Shown piece after piece: positions 22,376 to 32,840 of a DNA stretch of 64,000 bases; the first letter of the stretch is position 1, and the number at the start of each line of letters is the position of its first letter. Under the pieces are notes generated by a model that did not search any database, was not told where the DNA came from, and was given only the letters and a program-made list of their open reading frames with translations. Source of the stretch: Hypericum androsaemum (Eukaryota > Streptophyta > Magnoliopsida > Malpighiales > Hypericaceae); contig OZ023199.1 in NCBI GenBank assembly GCA_963995505.1, forward strand, positions 9,035,373-9,099,372, given 5' to 3'. A program made the translations under genes and the position numbers.

Positions 22376-23645
22376 GGGAAAATTATTCCCTCGGTTTTGC
22401 CTAAATATACTCAAAAGTCTCCACTGTTCACAAAATATATTTCAAAGTCCCTCTAGTTTGCTTTTATTATACTTTTAGGTCCTTCAATCAGTTTTTTTCT
22501 TTTTTTTGTCATCGAAATGACGAAAATACTTTTAAAATAAAAAAAGGCACACATCATCATCTTCTACCTAATCAACGACCAATTTCTAACCTAATCAACG
22601 AAATCAAGAAAAAAGACCCAGGCTCCTCGGCCCGATCGTCCATGAGCGTGTCGAACTCCACCGCCACGAACCCCCACCGTCATCGATGTCTCCCACACTG
22701 GAAGAGAAGAACTCGTGAGACTTGCTTCACTTGAATGGTTCTCGTCGTCTTCATCGTTGCAAAGGAGAATCAAACAAATCAATTAAAACCATGAATTAAT
22801 CTTGGCTAAAACATTTCCATAAATCAATTAAATAATCCAATTGGAACAAAGTCTCCTTCGATTCCACCAACAAGTAGTGAAAGAAGTAGAAGAAGAAGAA
22901 ATTGCAGAGGCGGTGCCGTCGATTCAATGCTTAGGGAGGAAGAAGACCACGGTGGCGGTGACCCATTGCAAGAGGTATGGAACGAAGTAACTCACCAGGA
23001 GTGGTCTGTGGTGGGAGCGCAGGTGGAGGAGGGTGCGGAGGCGCCGAAAAGCCCCTTGTTTATTTCTTCTTCCGATAGCCTCGTCTCGCTGTTCTGTTCC
23101 CTTCTCTGATGAGCAGCTCCTCCGATAGAACCCACCATGATGACAGCCTGTTCAATCGACGAACTGGGTAAGTAGGGAAGAGCTGGTAATCGACGGCCTG
23201 CCAAATTCCCAAGTTCTTGCTTCCAATTTTCGTGAACTGGGTAAGTAGAAGATGATGGTGCTAGCTGGGGAGGGCTCGTGAACGGCGGCAGTGACGGGGA
23301 GGGCGAGTTGACAGAGTGGGGTAGCGGCGGTAACAAGGATCTCGCCTCCCTCGTAGAAGCTGCATCTTGCCACCAAAGGCCGCTTCTCTCTCAAAGAGGG
23401 CGGCCTCGTAGTCGTTGATTTTTTACGAGGAAGAAGATGAGATGATATCATCAGTTTCTTTGTTTTTTGTTCTAAGGATATTTTGGTCATTTCATTGACA
23501 AAAATAAAAAAAGAGCTGTTAACGTGCGCCAGGGACGCAAAAATATAATAAAATCAAACTAGAGGGACAACATGATCATTTTTCAAACAGGAAGGACTTT
23601 TGAATATATTTAAGCAAATTTGAGGGACTTGAGAGTAGTTTTCCC
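22376..23645. mobile_element. Fold-back element FB5 nested in FB4
   Basis: 1270 bp. Terminal repeats: left GGGAAAATTATTCCCTCGGT, right (complement) GGGAAAACTACTCTCAAGTC. They continue with CAAA-ATATATT and TTATTATA-TTTT blocks and end in TCATT(T/G)-AATGAC. Perfect 9-bp duplication TAGAGATTA (22367-22375, 23646-23654). The interior is GC-rich with open frames on both strands (for example minus 23152-23490) but no recognised domain. It is probably cargo or degraded sequence. Confidence 0.92.
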
Positions 23646-24199
23646 TAGAGATTAAGCTTGCTAGGAAGAGCGGTGAAGCCCATTGATTTTGATTTCTTGA
23701 ATTATCTGATTGAGCGGTATTATCTGATTTCTTGAATTCCAGCCACCAACCCTAATTAATTAATCAAAGCCGGTTGATTCTGATTTCGACCATGGAAGAG
23801 AGGTGAAGCCGATTGTGGTGAAGCCCATTGATTTTCATTTCGACCATGGAAGCTAGTGAAGAATGGCGGGGAGGGGAGTAGGATTGGGAGATGAAGGGGA
23901 ACCGGGCGAAGCCTTGAAGACGAAGGGGTTGGGGTGACTGACCTTCCATTTTTGTTTTGCTTTTTTTTTAATTTGATTGGAAGGGTATAATGGTCATAAA
24001 AAAATAAAGTTGACTGCTAACATCAGCAGTGGGTCCGCTAGGGACCAAAAAGGGCTATTATTTCAAATTAGAAGGACTGAGAAACGTTATTCAAAATAAT
24101 AAGGACTAAAAGAGGGATTTGCTCAAACACCAGGAATCTTAGGATAATTATCCCTAAATATAATTTGAGATATTTGAGAGTTGAGATTTTAATTTTTTG

Positions 24200-24340
24200 G
24201 ATTCATTTTCTATCCCGGGTCACCTCAGGCACCATTAATTGCATTGTTCATGTTCTATCTCGGGTCACCTCACACACCACTACCTACATTGTTCATTTTC
24301 TATCTCGGGTCACCTCAGGCACCACTACCAGCAGCGCATC
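24200..24340 (+). repeat. Three tandem copies of a ~50-bp unit
   Basis: CATTTTCTATCCCGGGTCAC and variants recur three times with CTCAGGCACCA(C/T)TA. In one frame this reads HFLSRVTSGT repeatedly. It lies directly before the LINE relic and may be its debris. Confidence 0.75.
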
Positions 24341-25630
24341 TCGGCCTACTTCCAGTCAGGGAGATGGCAGATACATTGTGATTTTATTGTCTGCTTCCTG
24401 TCTATCGTTGCTGACATATGTGCTTATCGTGCGGGTCCCCCTGGTTGTGACTCCACCATTTTTTCCGACTCAGCGATCTAAGAGCATCTACAAGTGTCTT
24501 TTCCCTTGGGTGGTTTGGGGCGGTTGGATCTGGATATGTTTTATCCCCCACGCAAGTTCATCATTGTGTAGTGTGCTATCTACATGTGTTTGCCGATACT
24601 GGATCTATTGCGGAGGCATGATTTTATCGGGCCCTCCTTTTGTACTATATGCTTCTCCGCGGAGGAATCCTTGGATTATGTGTTGGTCAATTGTTTGTTT
24701 GTTGTGGGGGTGTGGAGTAAGATTTTCATGATTTTTTGACTAAGTTTGACTGACCACTCGAGTTTTTTTGGAGTTACTGCTATACATGTTTGTTATAGCT
24801 CGCAGGTTCTTACGCTGTACTGGGTGATATTCGTGACAAGTGCTTGGGCTGTTTGGATTGAGAGGAATCACCATAGTTTTTTAGAATGTTTAGCATAAGA
24901 ACTCGATGGTAGCCATGATTCAGTCTTTGGTGGCGGAGGCTAGTTCTTTGGAGCTCAGACACATGTTCAACTCGTAGGAGGATCTTCTTTGGCTGAGTGC
25001 TTTAAGGGTGTTAGGCCATTCTGAAAGGTCCCCCAGGATCTCCGAAGTCAGATGGCACTGCCCACTGACGGGGTGGATTAAGTAAAATACCGACGACAGC
25101 GCCCGAAATGCTTTAGGCATTTCATCGACGTTTGGTGTACTTCGTAACTGCAGAGGCTTTGTCATGGACTGCTTTGCCTCACAGAGAGAGATGGGCTACG
25201 CTTTTTGAAGCAGAGCACTCAGGGGCCCTTGCTGCGGTGAAGATTGCTTTCGATCGGGGATGGCACAAGCTCTTGTTGGGTAATGACTCAATTTATGTGT
25301 TTTTTTATTCACGTCCGTAAGGTGGAGGTTCCTTGGCAATTTTGCAAACCGTTGGCTTCAGGTGCGCACCAAGTTAGAGGGCATGAAGTTCCGGGCATCT
25401 CACATCTTTAGGAAGGATTTGTGGGTGCATGCGTTCCTCGTGACTATCCGGCCTGTGGTCTAGCATAGAGATAGGGTTAGGTGGTGTGAGTATCCTCTTG
25501 GCTATACACATGTGTGAGTATTATCTTGACTATCCAATTTGTAGGCTAGCATGTGGATTGATAAATTGAGTGCTCTGTTTTTGTTTATTTTATAATGAAG
25601 AGATATTAGTGGATTAAAAAGAAAAGACTG
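24340..25630 (+). pseudogene. L1-type LINE relic (zf-RVT and RNase H end)
   Basis: Reading across stops and shifts, 24600-24720 gives a zinc-finger-RVT-like stretch (FCTICFSAEESLDYVLVNCL, then VGVWSKIF) and 24850-24890 gives WAVWIERNHHSFLE. From about 25075, WIK-NTDDSA is a damaged RNase H first-Asp motif (normally NTDGSA). It is followed by GVLRNCRGFVM, AEHSGALAAVKIAFDRGWHK, VEVPWQF and GMKFRASHIFRK. This is the C-terminal half of a plant LINE ORF2. It ends near an A-rich tail (GATTAAAAAGAAAAG). Several stops and frameshifts make it non-functional. Confidence 0.85.
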
Positions 25631-25639
25631 TTTGTGGTC

Positions 25640-26609
25640 ACATCATAATTTTTACGGCACGCCATCAACTTCGGGAGTTGTTAAGCAGCTATAAAGAATC
25701 TCGGTAAAGATATAAAAAGTTGTACGGAAAAATAGAGATTGCCTTGTAGGCTAAAAGAGCTGGCTAATAGCCGTCGGTGGAGGCTTAACTAAAACAAATT
25801 TATATTTAACATAACTGGGAAATTTATATTATTAAAAAGGATTTGTTCCGACAAGCTCTGTTAGGTGACAAGTAGGATCTAATCTAAGATATTTTTAAGG
25901 TAAGAGAGAACGCCAAAGAAATCAATCAAAGTAAGTTTTGATTTGTGAACTAGTTTTATGCATTGATATTTTTTGTTATATACACGTGAAAGTTTAGACA
26001 GACTTATCACTAAAATTTTCTAATAAAATATTAGTTAATTACCATACTAAAGTTATTTCATTTTAATATCAATCTCGGCTTAGGAATTATGACCAAATTC
26101 TTAGAATATCAATTAAGCGAAATTCTTAGTAAAGATATTGGAACCAGGAACGAGAAAGAGGCTTGATTATCAACAAAGAAGCTTGCACTTGAACAAAGAG
26201 GTTTTACTTTTTTGTTCTACCAACTGATGTTGAGATACTATTGTGCCAACTAATCAAAATTCGAGCCGAGGGAACATTTAAAAAGTGTTAAAGCTCTCCG
26301 AGCATGTAGTTACCATTGCTGCATTTTCAAGAGTTTGAATTGTAGATCTCTTGGTTAAGTTAAAACAATATATTTACTAGTTATTCAATTATTTGTTGGT
26401 AGAAAAAAACTTTACTTTGGCAACAAATTTAAATCAAGTATTCCCGGCTAGGCTCTAGCAAATGACAAGAATACTTAATTTTTTAAATCCATTTGCACTT
26501 AGCTCCAGCGGGGCACTAAGTACTTTTCAAAGTGGCCCTTTCAACTTCCTTGGTTCCTTAAACAAATTGCCCTTTTGGATACCCTCATGTGATTGGCTGG
26601 CCACACCCT
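25640..26609. other. Intergenic, nothing recognised
   Basis: AT-rich. 26330-26380 has another tRNA-B-box-like scrap (GAGTTTGAATTGTAGATCTC). No gene. Confidence 0.45.
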
Positions 26610-26618
26610 GATACTTTG

Positions 26619-27717
26619 GGGATTTTTTCTAAATTAGGTAAAAAACATACATATTTTCTCGAGTGTGAACACATCTCACAAACCTGTACATGTCAGAAGG
26701 TTTGGAAAAATATATATATATAAAGGAGGCGCCCCAACAAGTTGGCGCCTCCAATTTTTTTTTTCAATCCGTAAATTTGCCATACAGGTTTGATTCAATT
26801 CGTAAATTTATTCCAATACTTTGATCTGAATTTATCAAAAAAAATTCAATTCATAAATTTGCTATGAAGGTTTGACTCAATTTGTAAATTTATCAAAATA
26901 TACTTATATTTTTACTTGCAATAGTATAAAATAATACAAACAACTTAAATGGACAACTATTTAAAAAAAATCAAGTGGAGGCGCCAAACAACCAGGGCGC
27001 CTCCTTTAATGATTTTTTTACTACTTTATTAAAAATTAAATTTCAAGATAAATCTTACAATAAGGGAGAATCAAGATAATAATCTTAAAATTTAAATACA
27101 AGAGTTTTTTTTGAAAGAGTTATCTTAAAAATTAAATTTCAAGATATAGATTGTATTTAATTTTCTATTTATTGCAACATTTGGCTAAAAATAAATCTAC
27201 AAAAAGCATTAAAAACTCCTTAAAAAGACCATTAAAGGAGGCGCCCTAGTTGATTGGCGCCTCCACTTGATTTTTTTTATTTGTATTATTTTATCCTATT
27301 GCAAGTAAAAATATAAGTACATTTTGATAAATTCAGATCAAAGTATTAAGATAAATTTACGAATTGAGTCAAACCTTCATGGCAAATTTACGAATTGAAT
27401 TTTTTTGATAAATTCAGATCAAAGTATTGGGATAAATTTACGAATTGAATCAAACCTTCATGGAAAATTTATTGAAACAAAAATTGGAGGCGCCAACTTG
27501 TTGGGGCGCCTCCTTTATATATATATATTTTTTCCAAACCTTCTGACATGTACATGTTTGTGAGATGCGTTCACACTCGAGGCGCCAATTTGTTGGGGCG
27601 CCTCCTTCATTATTTTTTAATATTAAATAATCTTTCAACCTATTTTGGGAATATGTATAACTTTTTACCTATTTAGAGAAAATATGTATGTTTTTTACCT
27701 AATTGAGAAAAAATCCC
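26619..27717. mobile_element. Fold-back element FB6 with five GGAGGCGCC hairpins
   Basis: 1099 bp with a perfect 9-bp duplication GATACTTTG (26610-26618, 27718-27726). Left end GGGATTTTTTCTAAATTAGG, right (complement) GGGATTTTTTCTCAATTAGG. The arms stay complementary for about 390 bp each (26619-27010 against about 27230-27717), around a 220-bp centre. Each arm carries short palindromes beginning GGAGGCGCC and ending GGCGCCTCC. These lie at 26725-26752, 26977-27004, 27237-27264 and 27486-27513, plus an extra one at 27579-27605 that exists only in the right arm. No coding sequence. Confidence 0.93.
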
Positions 27718-27726
27718 GATACTTTG

Positions 27727-28112
27727 TTTACCTAGCAATTTAATTAGGCTTTTGGAAAGCCAGGTTCATATGCGAAGAAAAGGGGATATGGTTGGAAGTA
27801 TGATTTCTAATTTTTTTTTGCACTACAATATCCAGTACCTGAATACTATCTGAGTCGACTAATCGAGATTTGAGTGGGGTAGAACTTTTTGAATGATTGC
27901 AAACTTCTCCAAACAAACTATTTAACACTTTTATTTCGAATGACTCGAACTCGAAATCTTTTAGTTAAGTTAAAACAACATTAGTACCGGTTGATCCAAA
28001 TAATTTCTGCAGGTATAATTGCTAATTAAGCATATTTATTTTTATCCAAAAGTCACTTTGGCCTGCATTATCTTATACAGAATATTGTTGCTATCATTAT
28101 TATCACTGGGGT
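27727..28112. other. Intergenic, nothing recognised
   Basis: AT-rich, with a tRNA-B-box-like scrap near 27945-27990 (ACTCGAACTCGAAATC). No gene. Confidence 0.4.
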
Positions 28113-28121
28113 ATACATATG

Positions 28122-29531
28122 GAGGATGGATTGAGTGGGGATTAAATAAATGTTGTCCATAGGTGGGGAGTTAGATATAGGCCGTCAGATTTAATTTTAA
28201 AACAATATCTGCAAATCCAAGGGCCATTAATCTATCAAGGATACTTTTGACTTTTTACCCATCCCATACCAACTAGGGTTTCCACCCCATCTATTTAAAC
28301 TTTTTTAAACACAACCCACCATCTCTCCCACGTCTCTTCCTTTTCTTCTTCTTCTTTTTCTCTCTCTCCCTCCTCCATTAAAAATTCCTCATGTCTGCTG
28401 GCCGAGTCCCGTCGCTGCTGCCCGGCGTCATCCTGCCATCGAGGAGAGAGAGAGCTCGGCGGAAGAAGAAGGAGCTGTCAAGGAGAGAGAGAGAGCTCGC
28501 GGAGAGAGAGAGCTCGGGGAGAGAGCCCACAAACCCGCGCCGTGCCTAGAGGAGACGTGCTCGCCGTCGCTCGTCCGTCGCCTGGAGTACCGCCGCCGCT
28601 TGCTGTCTGTGAAGAAGAAGAAACGACGGAAGAAGAATACAGTAGTGTTATTGGTTTTCTACAGTAGTGATAATGGTTTTCTTCAGTAGTGATAATGGTT
28701 TTCTACAGTAGTGATATTGGTTTTCTACAGTATTGATATTGGTTTTCGTAATCTCTTTTGTTTGGTTTGAGTATGTAATAATATTGGTTTTAGTCTGTAA
28801 TAATATTGGTTCGAGTATGTATTGATATTGGTTTTACTCTGTACTGATATTGGTTTCAATCGCTAATAATATTGGCTTGAGTATGTATTGATATTGGTTT
28901 GAGTACATCTTGTTATTGATTTGATTACCTATTGATATTGGTTTTAGTACGTATTGACATTTGTTTTAGCCTGTACTGATATTGGTTTTCAGACGTAATG
29001 ATATTGGTTTGAGTACGTACTGATATTGGTTAGAGTACGTAGTGATATTGGTTTGAGTACGTACTAATATTGGTTTTAGTCTGTACTGATATTGGTTTTC
29101 AGACGTAATGATATTGGTTTGAGTACGTAGTGATATTGGTTTGAGTAAGTACTGATATTGGTTTGAGTACGTACTGATATTGGTTTGAGTACGTACTGAT
29201 ATTGGTTTTCTATTGTATTTTCGTTCTTTGGTTTTTTGAGTTTATTTAAAAAATAATAATCTAGTCGGTGGTAGAATTTTTGAAATTGACAATAATTTAA
29301 TGAGAGAGAGAAAGAATCCCTTCCTCTTTTAAGGTGAGATTGGTTTATTTATTTATTTTACCTTTTTAGTCTTTCCATAAAAAGTGTGCCAGCTAATTTT
29401 CTATCTCCTCTTTTGTTTTTATTAGTTTTCCAATTTTACCCTTAATTATTTTGTTAATACATAAATTGCCACAATCTTCCTTTTAGTCCCCAAATTTGGG
29501 GATTAGCCTTGTCCCCGTAGAATCTGCCCCC
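28122..29531. mobile_element. Fold-back element FB7 carrying a minisatellite
   Basis: Perfect 9-bp duplication ATACATATG (28113-28121, 29532-29540). Left end GAGGATGGATTGAGTGGGGA, right (complement) GGGGGCAGATTCTACGGGGA. The inverted repeat is short and imperfect compared with the other fold-backs. Inside are a gene-like leader (28250-28640, with CTAGGGTTTCCACC, a TTTAAA-rich promoter-like stretch, then pyrimidine- and GAGA-rich DNA) and the minisatellite at 28640-29215. The leader resembles 63680-63790 in FB13. Confidence 0.75.
28640..29215 (+). repeat. Minisatellite, ~20-22 bp unit with core TGATATTGGTTT
   Basis: About 26 units such as TACTGATATTGGTTTGAGTA and TAGTGATATTGGTTTTCTAC run head to tail. 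Variants cluster (an ACAGTAGTG type first, a GAGTACGTA type later), which implies stepwise expansion. There are no unique spacers, so it is not a CRISPR array. Confidence 0.92.
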
Positions 29532-29540
29532 ATACATATG

Positions 29541-30326
29541 AACTCTTCTTTTGGAGTTTTTAATGCAAGATCTGAAACTTTCGTTGGGCTGTATAAATCA
29601 TAATGTCTCATGTTAACAAAAACATTTAGTAGAACTAGTTTATTTAGTAGAATCAATGTTCCTAGATCCATTAGAATGATCATAATTTAATACTTTATTT
29701 AGTAGAATCAATATTCCTTTTTTTCTCAAAATAAATTGCGAACTTGGAGGGATTAGTTTTTAAAATACGTTGATAGATATATATTACTCTTTGAAAAAAT
29801 ATTACAACCTAAGAGAGAAGGACGACTTGGAGTTGGAGGGATTAGTTAGAAGGAGTACCTAAGTTTATAAGGCTCGCAATAAATATAAGGTAAGCATAGC
29901 TAAAGAATATCATTGACACAGGTCAAATCTGTAAGGAACTTCTTCATTTATTGTTTTCTTGGTAATTGAGCTACGTCGTTAACGTCATCACTCAATTTAT
30001 TATTACTTTATTTATGAAAAGACTATTATACCCCTATTTTCTACGCACACCGTCTTCTCCGATCATGTCTCTGGCTCGGCCAACCAAATCCGACCCTCGA
30101 TGCCGACAAACGACCGAAATCACGACGAGCTCCTGGACCTAAAGGGTTCTCAGCGGCGAGATCTTGACAACGATGACGGCCACACTTCCCTGAAAATCAG
30201 TCAAAATTTAATAACTAGTATCCCCTTTGACAAGATCTTTGGAGTTCCATATTTTTTTGGGGTCTCCTTCCAGGACCGACTCTGGCCGACCTCAAGGCAA
30301 AATGTCGAGTTAGAGGGGAGTGGAGC
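29541..30326. other. Intergenic, nothing recognised
   Basis: AT-rich. A 157-codon plus frame at 30100-30573 runs into the tandem array that follows and is not supported as a gene. Confidence 0.4.
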
Positions 30327-30560
30327 TCGCCCAACCTCGTTCTGCCTGGCGCAAAAATCGTCCCTGGTAATCAACCTGTTCTCCAACACCCAACCTCGTT
30401 CTTCTTGCCGCGAAAGTCGTCCTGGTCACAAACCCGTTCTCCGACCCCCAATCTTATTCCGCCTTGGCGCGGAAGTCGTCCCTGGTCACGAACCCGTTCT
30501 CTGGCCCCCAATCTCGTTCTGCCTCGCGCGGAAGTCGTCCCTAGTAACCTGTTCTCTAGC
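30327..30560 (+). repeat. Four tandem copies of a ~59-bp GC-rich unit
   Basis: Units start CCCAACCTCGTTCTGCCTGG and variants near 30328, 30389, 30447 and 30507. Each contains (A/G)AA(A/G)TCGTCCCTGGT and ends CC(T/C)GTTCTC. The units diverge 10-20%. Frames crossing it on both strands are by-products. Confidence 0.8.
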
Positions 30561-30994
30561 CAAGGATGGATAAAATAAATTTTGAAATAGTATCGACCGC
30601 AAATGCAATTATAAAATAGATCAGGGACCACTGAGTAATTTGTCCATTTTTTAATATTGGAGGGATACTCTCAATATATTGTTGTTGATCTTGTTGGTTC
30701 CCTACGGAATTTTGACAATAAATTACCTGAATTAAAGATTTGCACTCTTCCAGAAATTAATAATTCATTTATCTATAAGAAAATTGCAAAACAAGCCTCG
30801 GATTTGAAGTTATTTTGTGTCTTTCGATATTCTAAGTTGAATAGTATTTTTTTATAAATAGAATTTGTTTTTAAAGTCGGTATATTTACTACTAGTAAAT
30901 ACGCACGCGCGATGTGAGTGCTGTTTTGTTTCAAGATTCGCAAAACATATCGTTCAATAATTTTTTTAAGCTGTACAAAAATAAAAAAAGAACG

Positions 30995-31640
30995 AGGTCC
31001 GAGGTCCCGGGACTCGGGGTCCGTGGTCGAGAGGTCCGAAGTCGGGGGTTCCGTGGTCCGGTCGGGGTCTGGAGGTCCAGTGGTCGGGGGTCCGGCGGTC
31101 CAGTGGTTAGGGGTCCCGTAGTCTGGGGGCAGGAGTTTGGGGGCCCGGTGACCAGTTGGTTCGTGGTCCAAGGTCGGGGATTCGGGGTCCAGGGGTCCGG
31201 TGGTTCGGGGGTCCGACCGTCCGGTGGTCCGGTAGTTTAGCGGTCCGAGGGTCCGTGGTCGGGTAGTTCGGGGGTCCAGTGTTGAGGGTCCGGCGGTTCG
31301 GGGGTCCGTAGTCTGAGATCCGTGGCCCGGTGGTCCGAGGGTCCGACGGTCTGGGGGTCTGGGATTTAGGGATTCGGGGTCGGCAGCCCGAGGCCCGTGA
31401 TCTCAGCGGTTTGGTGGTCCGGCGGTCCGTGGTCCGTAGTCCGGGGGTATAGGTGGTCCAGGGTTTCGGAGTCTAGGGTCTGTAGGTTGGGGAGGGGGGG
31501 GGGGGGGGGGGGGGTCTCGAAGGTCCAGGGCTCTGCGGCTCGAGGTCTGTGGTCTGTGATCCGCGGTCCGGGGTCCAGGGGCAGGGGTTCAAAAGTCCGA
31601 GTCCGGAGGTACAAGGATTTGGGGTTTGAGGTTGGGGGTT
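30995..31640 (+). repeat. Degenerate GGTCCG array with a poly-G run
   Basis: About 600 bp of short phrases such as GGTCCGTGGTC, CGGGGGTCC and GGTCCGGTGG. It is strongly G-rich on the plus strand, with an uninterrupted G run of about 22 inside 31491-31514. Translation gives only low-complexity peptides. Confidence 0.9.
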
Positions 31641-31734
31641 TTGGGCTTGGGGTTTGGGATTTGAGTTTTGGAGTTTGGAATTGGGTTTAAGATTTTAACG
31701 TTTAGGGGTAGTTTTGACATTTTCAAATGAGACA

Positions 31735-32009
31735 CCAAACTACCTAAAAAAGGTATTTCCTTTATTATAGTAAGATGTTCAATTCTCCCCCATCTTTAAT
31801 CACTTTAAAACAATAATACTTTCTTTCTTTGAGGCCACTAAATAATTTTGTGTCTACAATGTCCCAAGGAATTTCTAGATCCTCCAACACGTCCCCTGAA
31901 ACGAAGTTCATCGGACTAAAATTTACATGGGCCTGACACTACCTCTCGTATTTCTAAAGGCCACAACATGCATAGGTCTCGTTAGAGTAATTGACTTTGA
32001 TACCATATA
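31735..32009 (-). other. Probable old LTR-retrotransposon edge
   Basis: The end of this stretch (GACTTTGATACCATA, 31993-32007) is the complement of a degenerate tRNA-Met primer site. The LTR-like repeat 32010-32125 follows. No coding domain is visible in the remaining piece. Confidence 0.4.
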
Positions 32010-32125
32010 GAAATTTGAATATCCTACCCAAAATCTTAAGACAATGAGTAAGTGGATCTTCCAAACTTATAAACTAGCTCAACCCACTTGCAACTTTCGA
32101 TGTAGGATTCTCTCCAACAAAAATG
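32010..32125 (-). repeat. LTR-like dispersed repeat, copy 1
   Basis: The segment beginning GAATATCCTACCCAAAATCT and ending GGATTCTCTCCAAC recurs at 35478-35582 in SCAR intron 1 with about 80-85% similarity by eye. It lies next to a primer-site complement, suggesting an LTR. Confidence 0.6.
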
Positions 32126-32257
32126 TGACAACCTGTATGCGTAAGAAATAAATCAATTCTCAAGTCATGGCCATAGTGTTGTATACGTCCTCCATTTTCA
32201 TGTTTTCAAGTTTTATTTGGGGTGCTAAATTGTGTTGTCGCATTGCAACGTTTCGTG

Positions 32258-32840
32258 ATCTAACCGACTATTTCCACAGATCAACGAGAGCTTTTTCCAG
32301 CGTATTTTATCCTCACTCACACGTATCCCAGAAACTTTTCAGGAGGTCAGCCATCCTGAAATGGCCTCCGGTCAAGCGCATTTAACCTTAGAGTTCTTTC
32401 AATACGTGTGTGAGAAAAGTAGGAGCACCTTGTTAATATAGATAGTAACAATTAAATCACTTAAGGCTGTCTGAATAGATCATTAATGGTGTATCACATT
32501 CACCCCTCCTTAAATACGTGACGTCCTCGTCGTGCCACACAGAACAATCCTGGAATCATTTTTGCTTTGATACCAAATGTATTATTCCATGATCTGACCG
32601 ATTATCTACACATATCAACACGAGTCTTTTCCAGCATATTTTGTCCTCACTCACACGCATTCCGAAAATTTCCCAATAGTTCACCCATCCTGAAATTGTC
32701 TCAGTTCAAGCGCATTTAATCTTGGAGTTCCTTCAAAATGTGTCAAAATAGTAAGTGCACATTGTTGATATGAATAATACCAATCAAATCACTTAAGGCT
32801 TTATGAACATATCATTAACGGTGTATCACAGACATGGCTA
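32258..32840. repeat. Two direct copies of a ~250-bp dispersed repeat
   Basis: Copy 1 (32258-32505) and copy 2 (32580-32840) share TCTGACCGATTATC-like starts, TTTTCCAGC(G/A)TATTTT, TCCTCACTCACACG, GGTCAAGCGCATTTAA and end GTGTATCACA. A third copy lies inverted at about 52600-52830. They are too divergent to be recent. Confidence 0.8.

Larger units (their letters stand above)
19591..24154. mobile_element. Fold-back element FB4 (Mutator-type), host of two nested insertions
   Basis: Terminal repeats: left GGGATAATTACCCTAAGGTC (split after GGGATAA by the LTR element at 19598), right (complement) GGGATAATTATCCTAAGATT. Both continue GTGTTTGAGCA, TTTTAGTCCTTA and TTGCTGATGT(C/T)AGC, about 170 bp. 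The flanking duplication is TAAATATGA (19582-19590) and TAAATATAA (24155-24163), 8 of 9. Nested inside are LTR copy B (19598-21537) and FB5 (22376-23645). The remaining interior (21720-22375, 23655-23985) is GC-richer with short open frames but no domain I recognise. Confidence 0.88.

Noticed and set aside
24165..24731. 188-codon plus frame
   Set aside because: It is composed of the ~50-bp tandem repeat plus the wrong frame of the LINE relic.
28640..29215. Regularly spaced repeats resembling a CRISPR array
   Set aside because: The units are contiguous with no unique spacers, and the host is a plant. It is a minisatellite.
29930..30650. Possible further fold-back bounded by GACGTCATCACTC and GGGACCACTGAGTAATTTG
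   Set aside because: The two sides do not align as inverted repeats and no duplication pairs.
30773..31690. Overlapping 60-130 codon frames on both strands
   Set aside because: Translations of the GGTCCG array give low-complexity peptides with no start context or domain.
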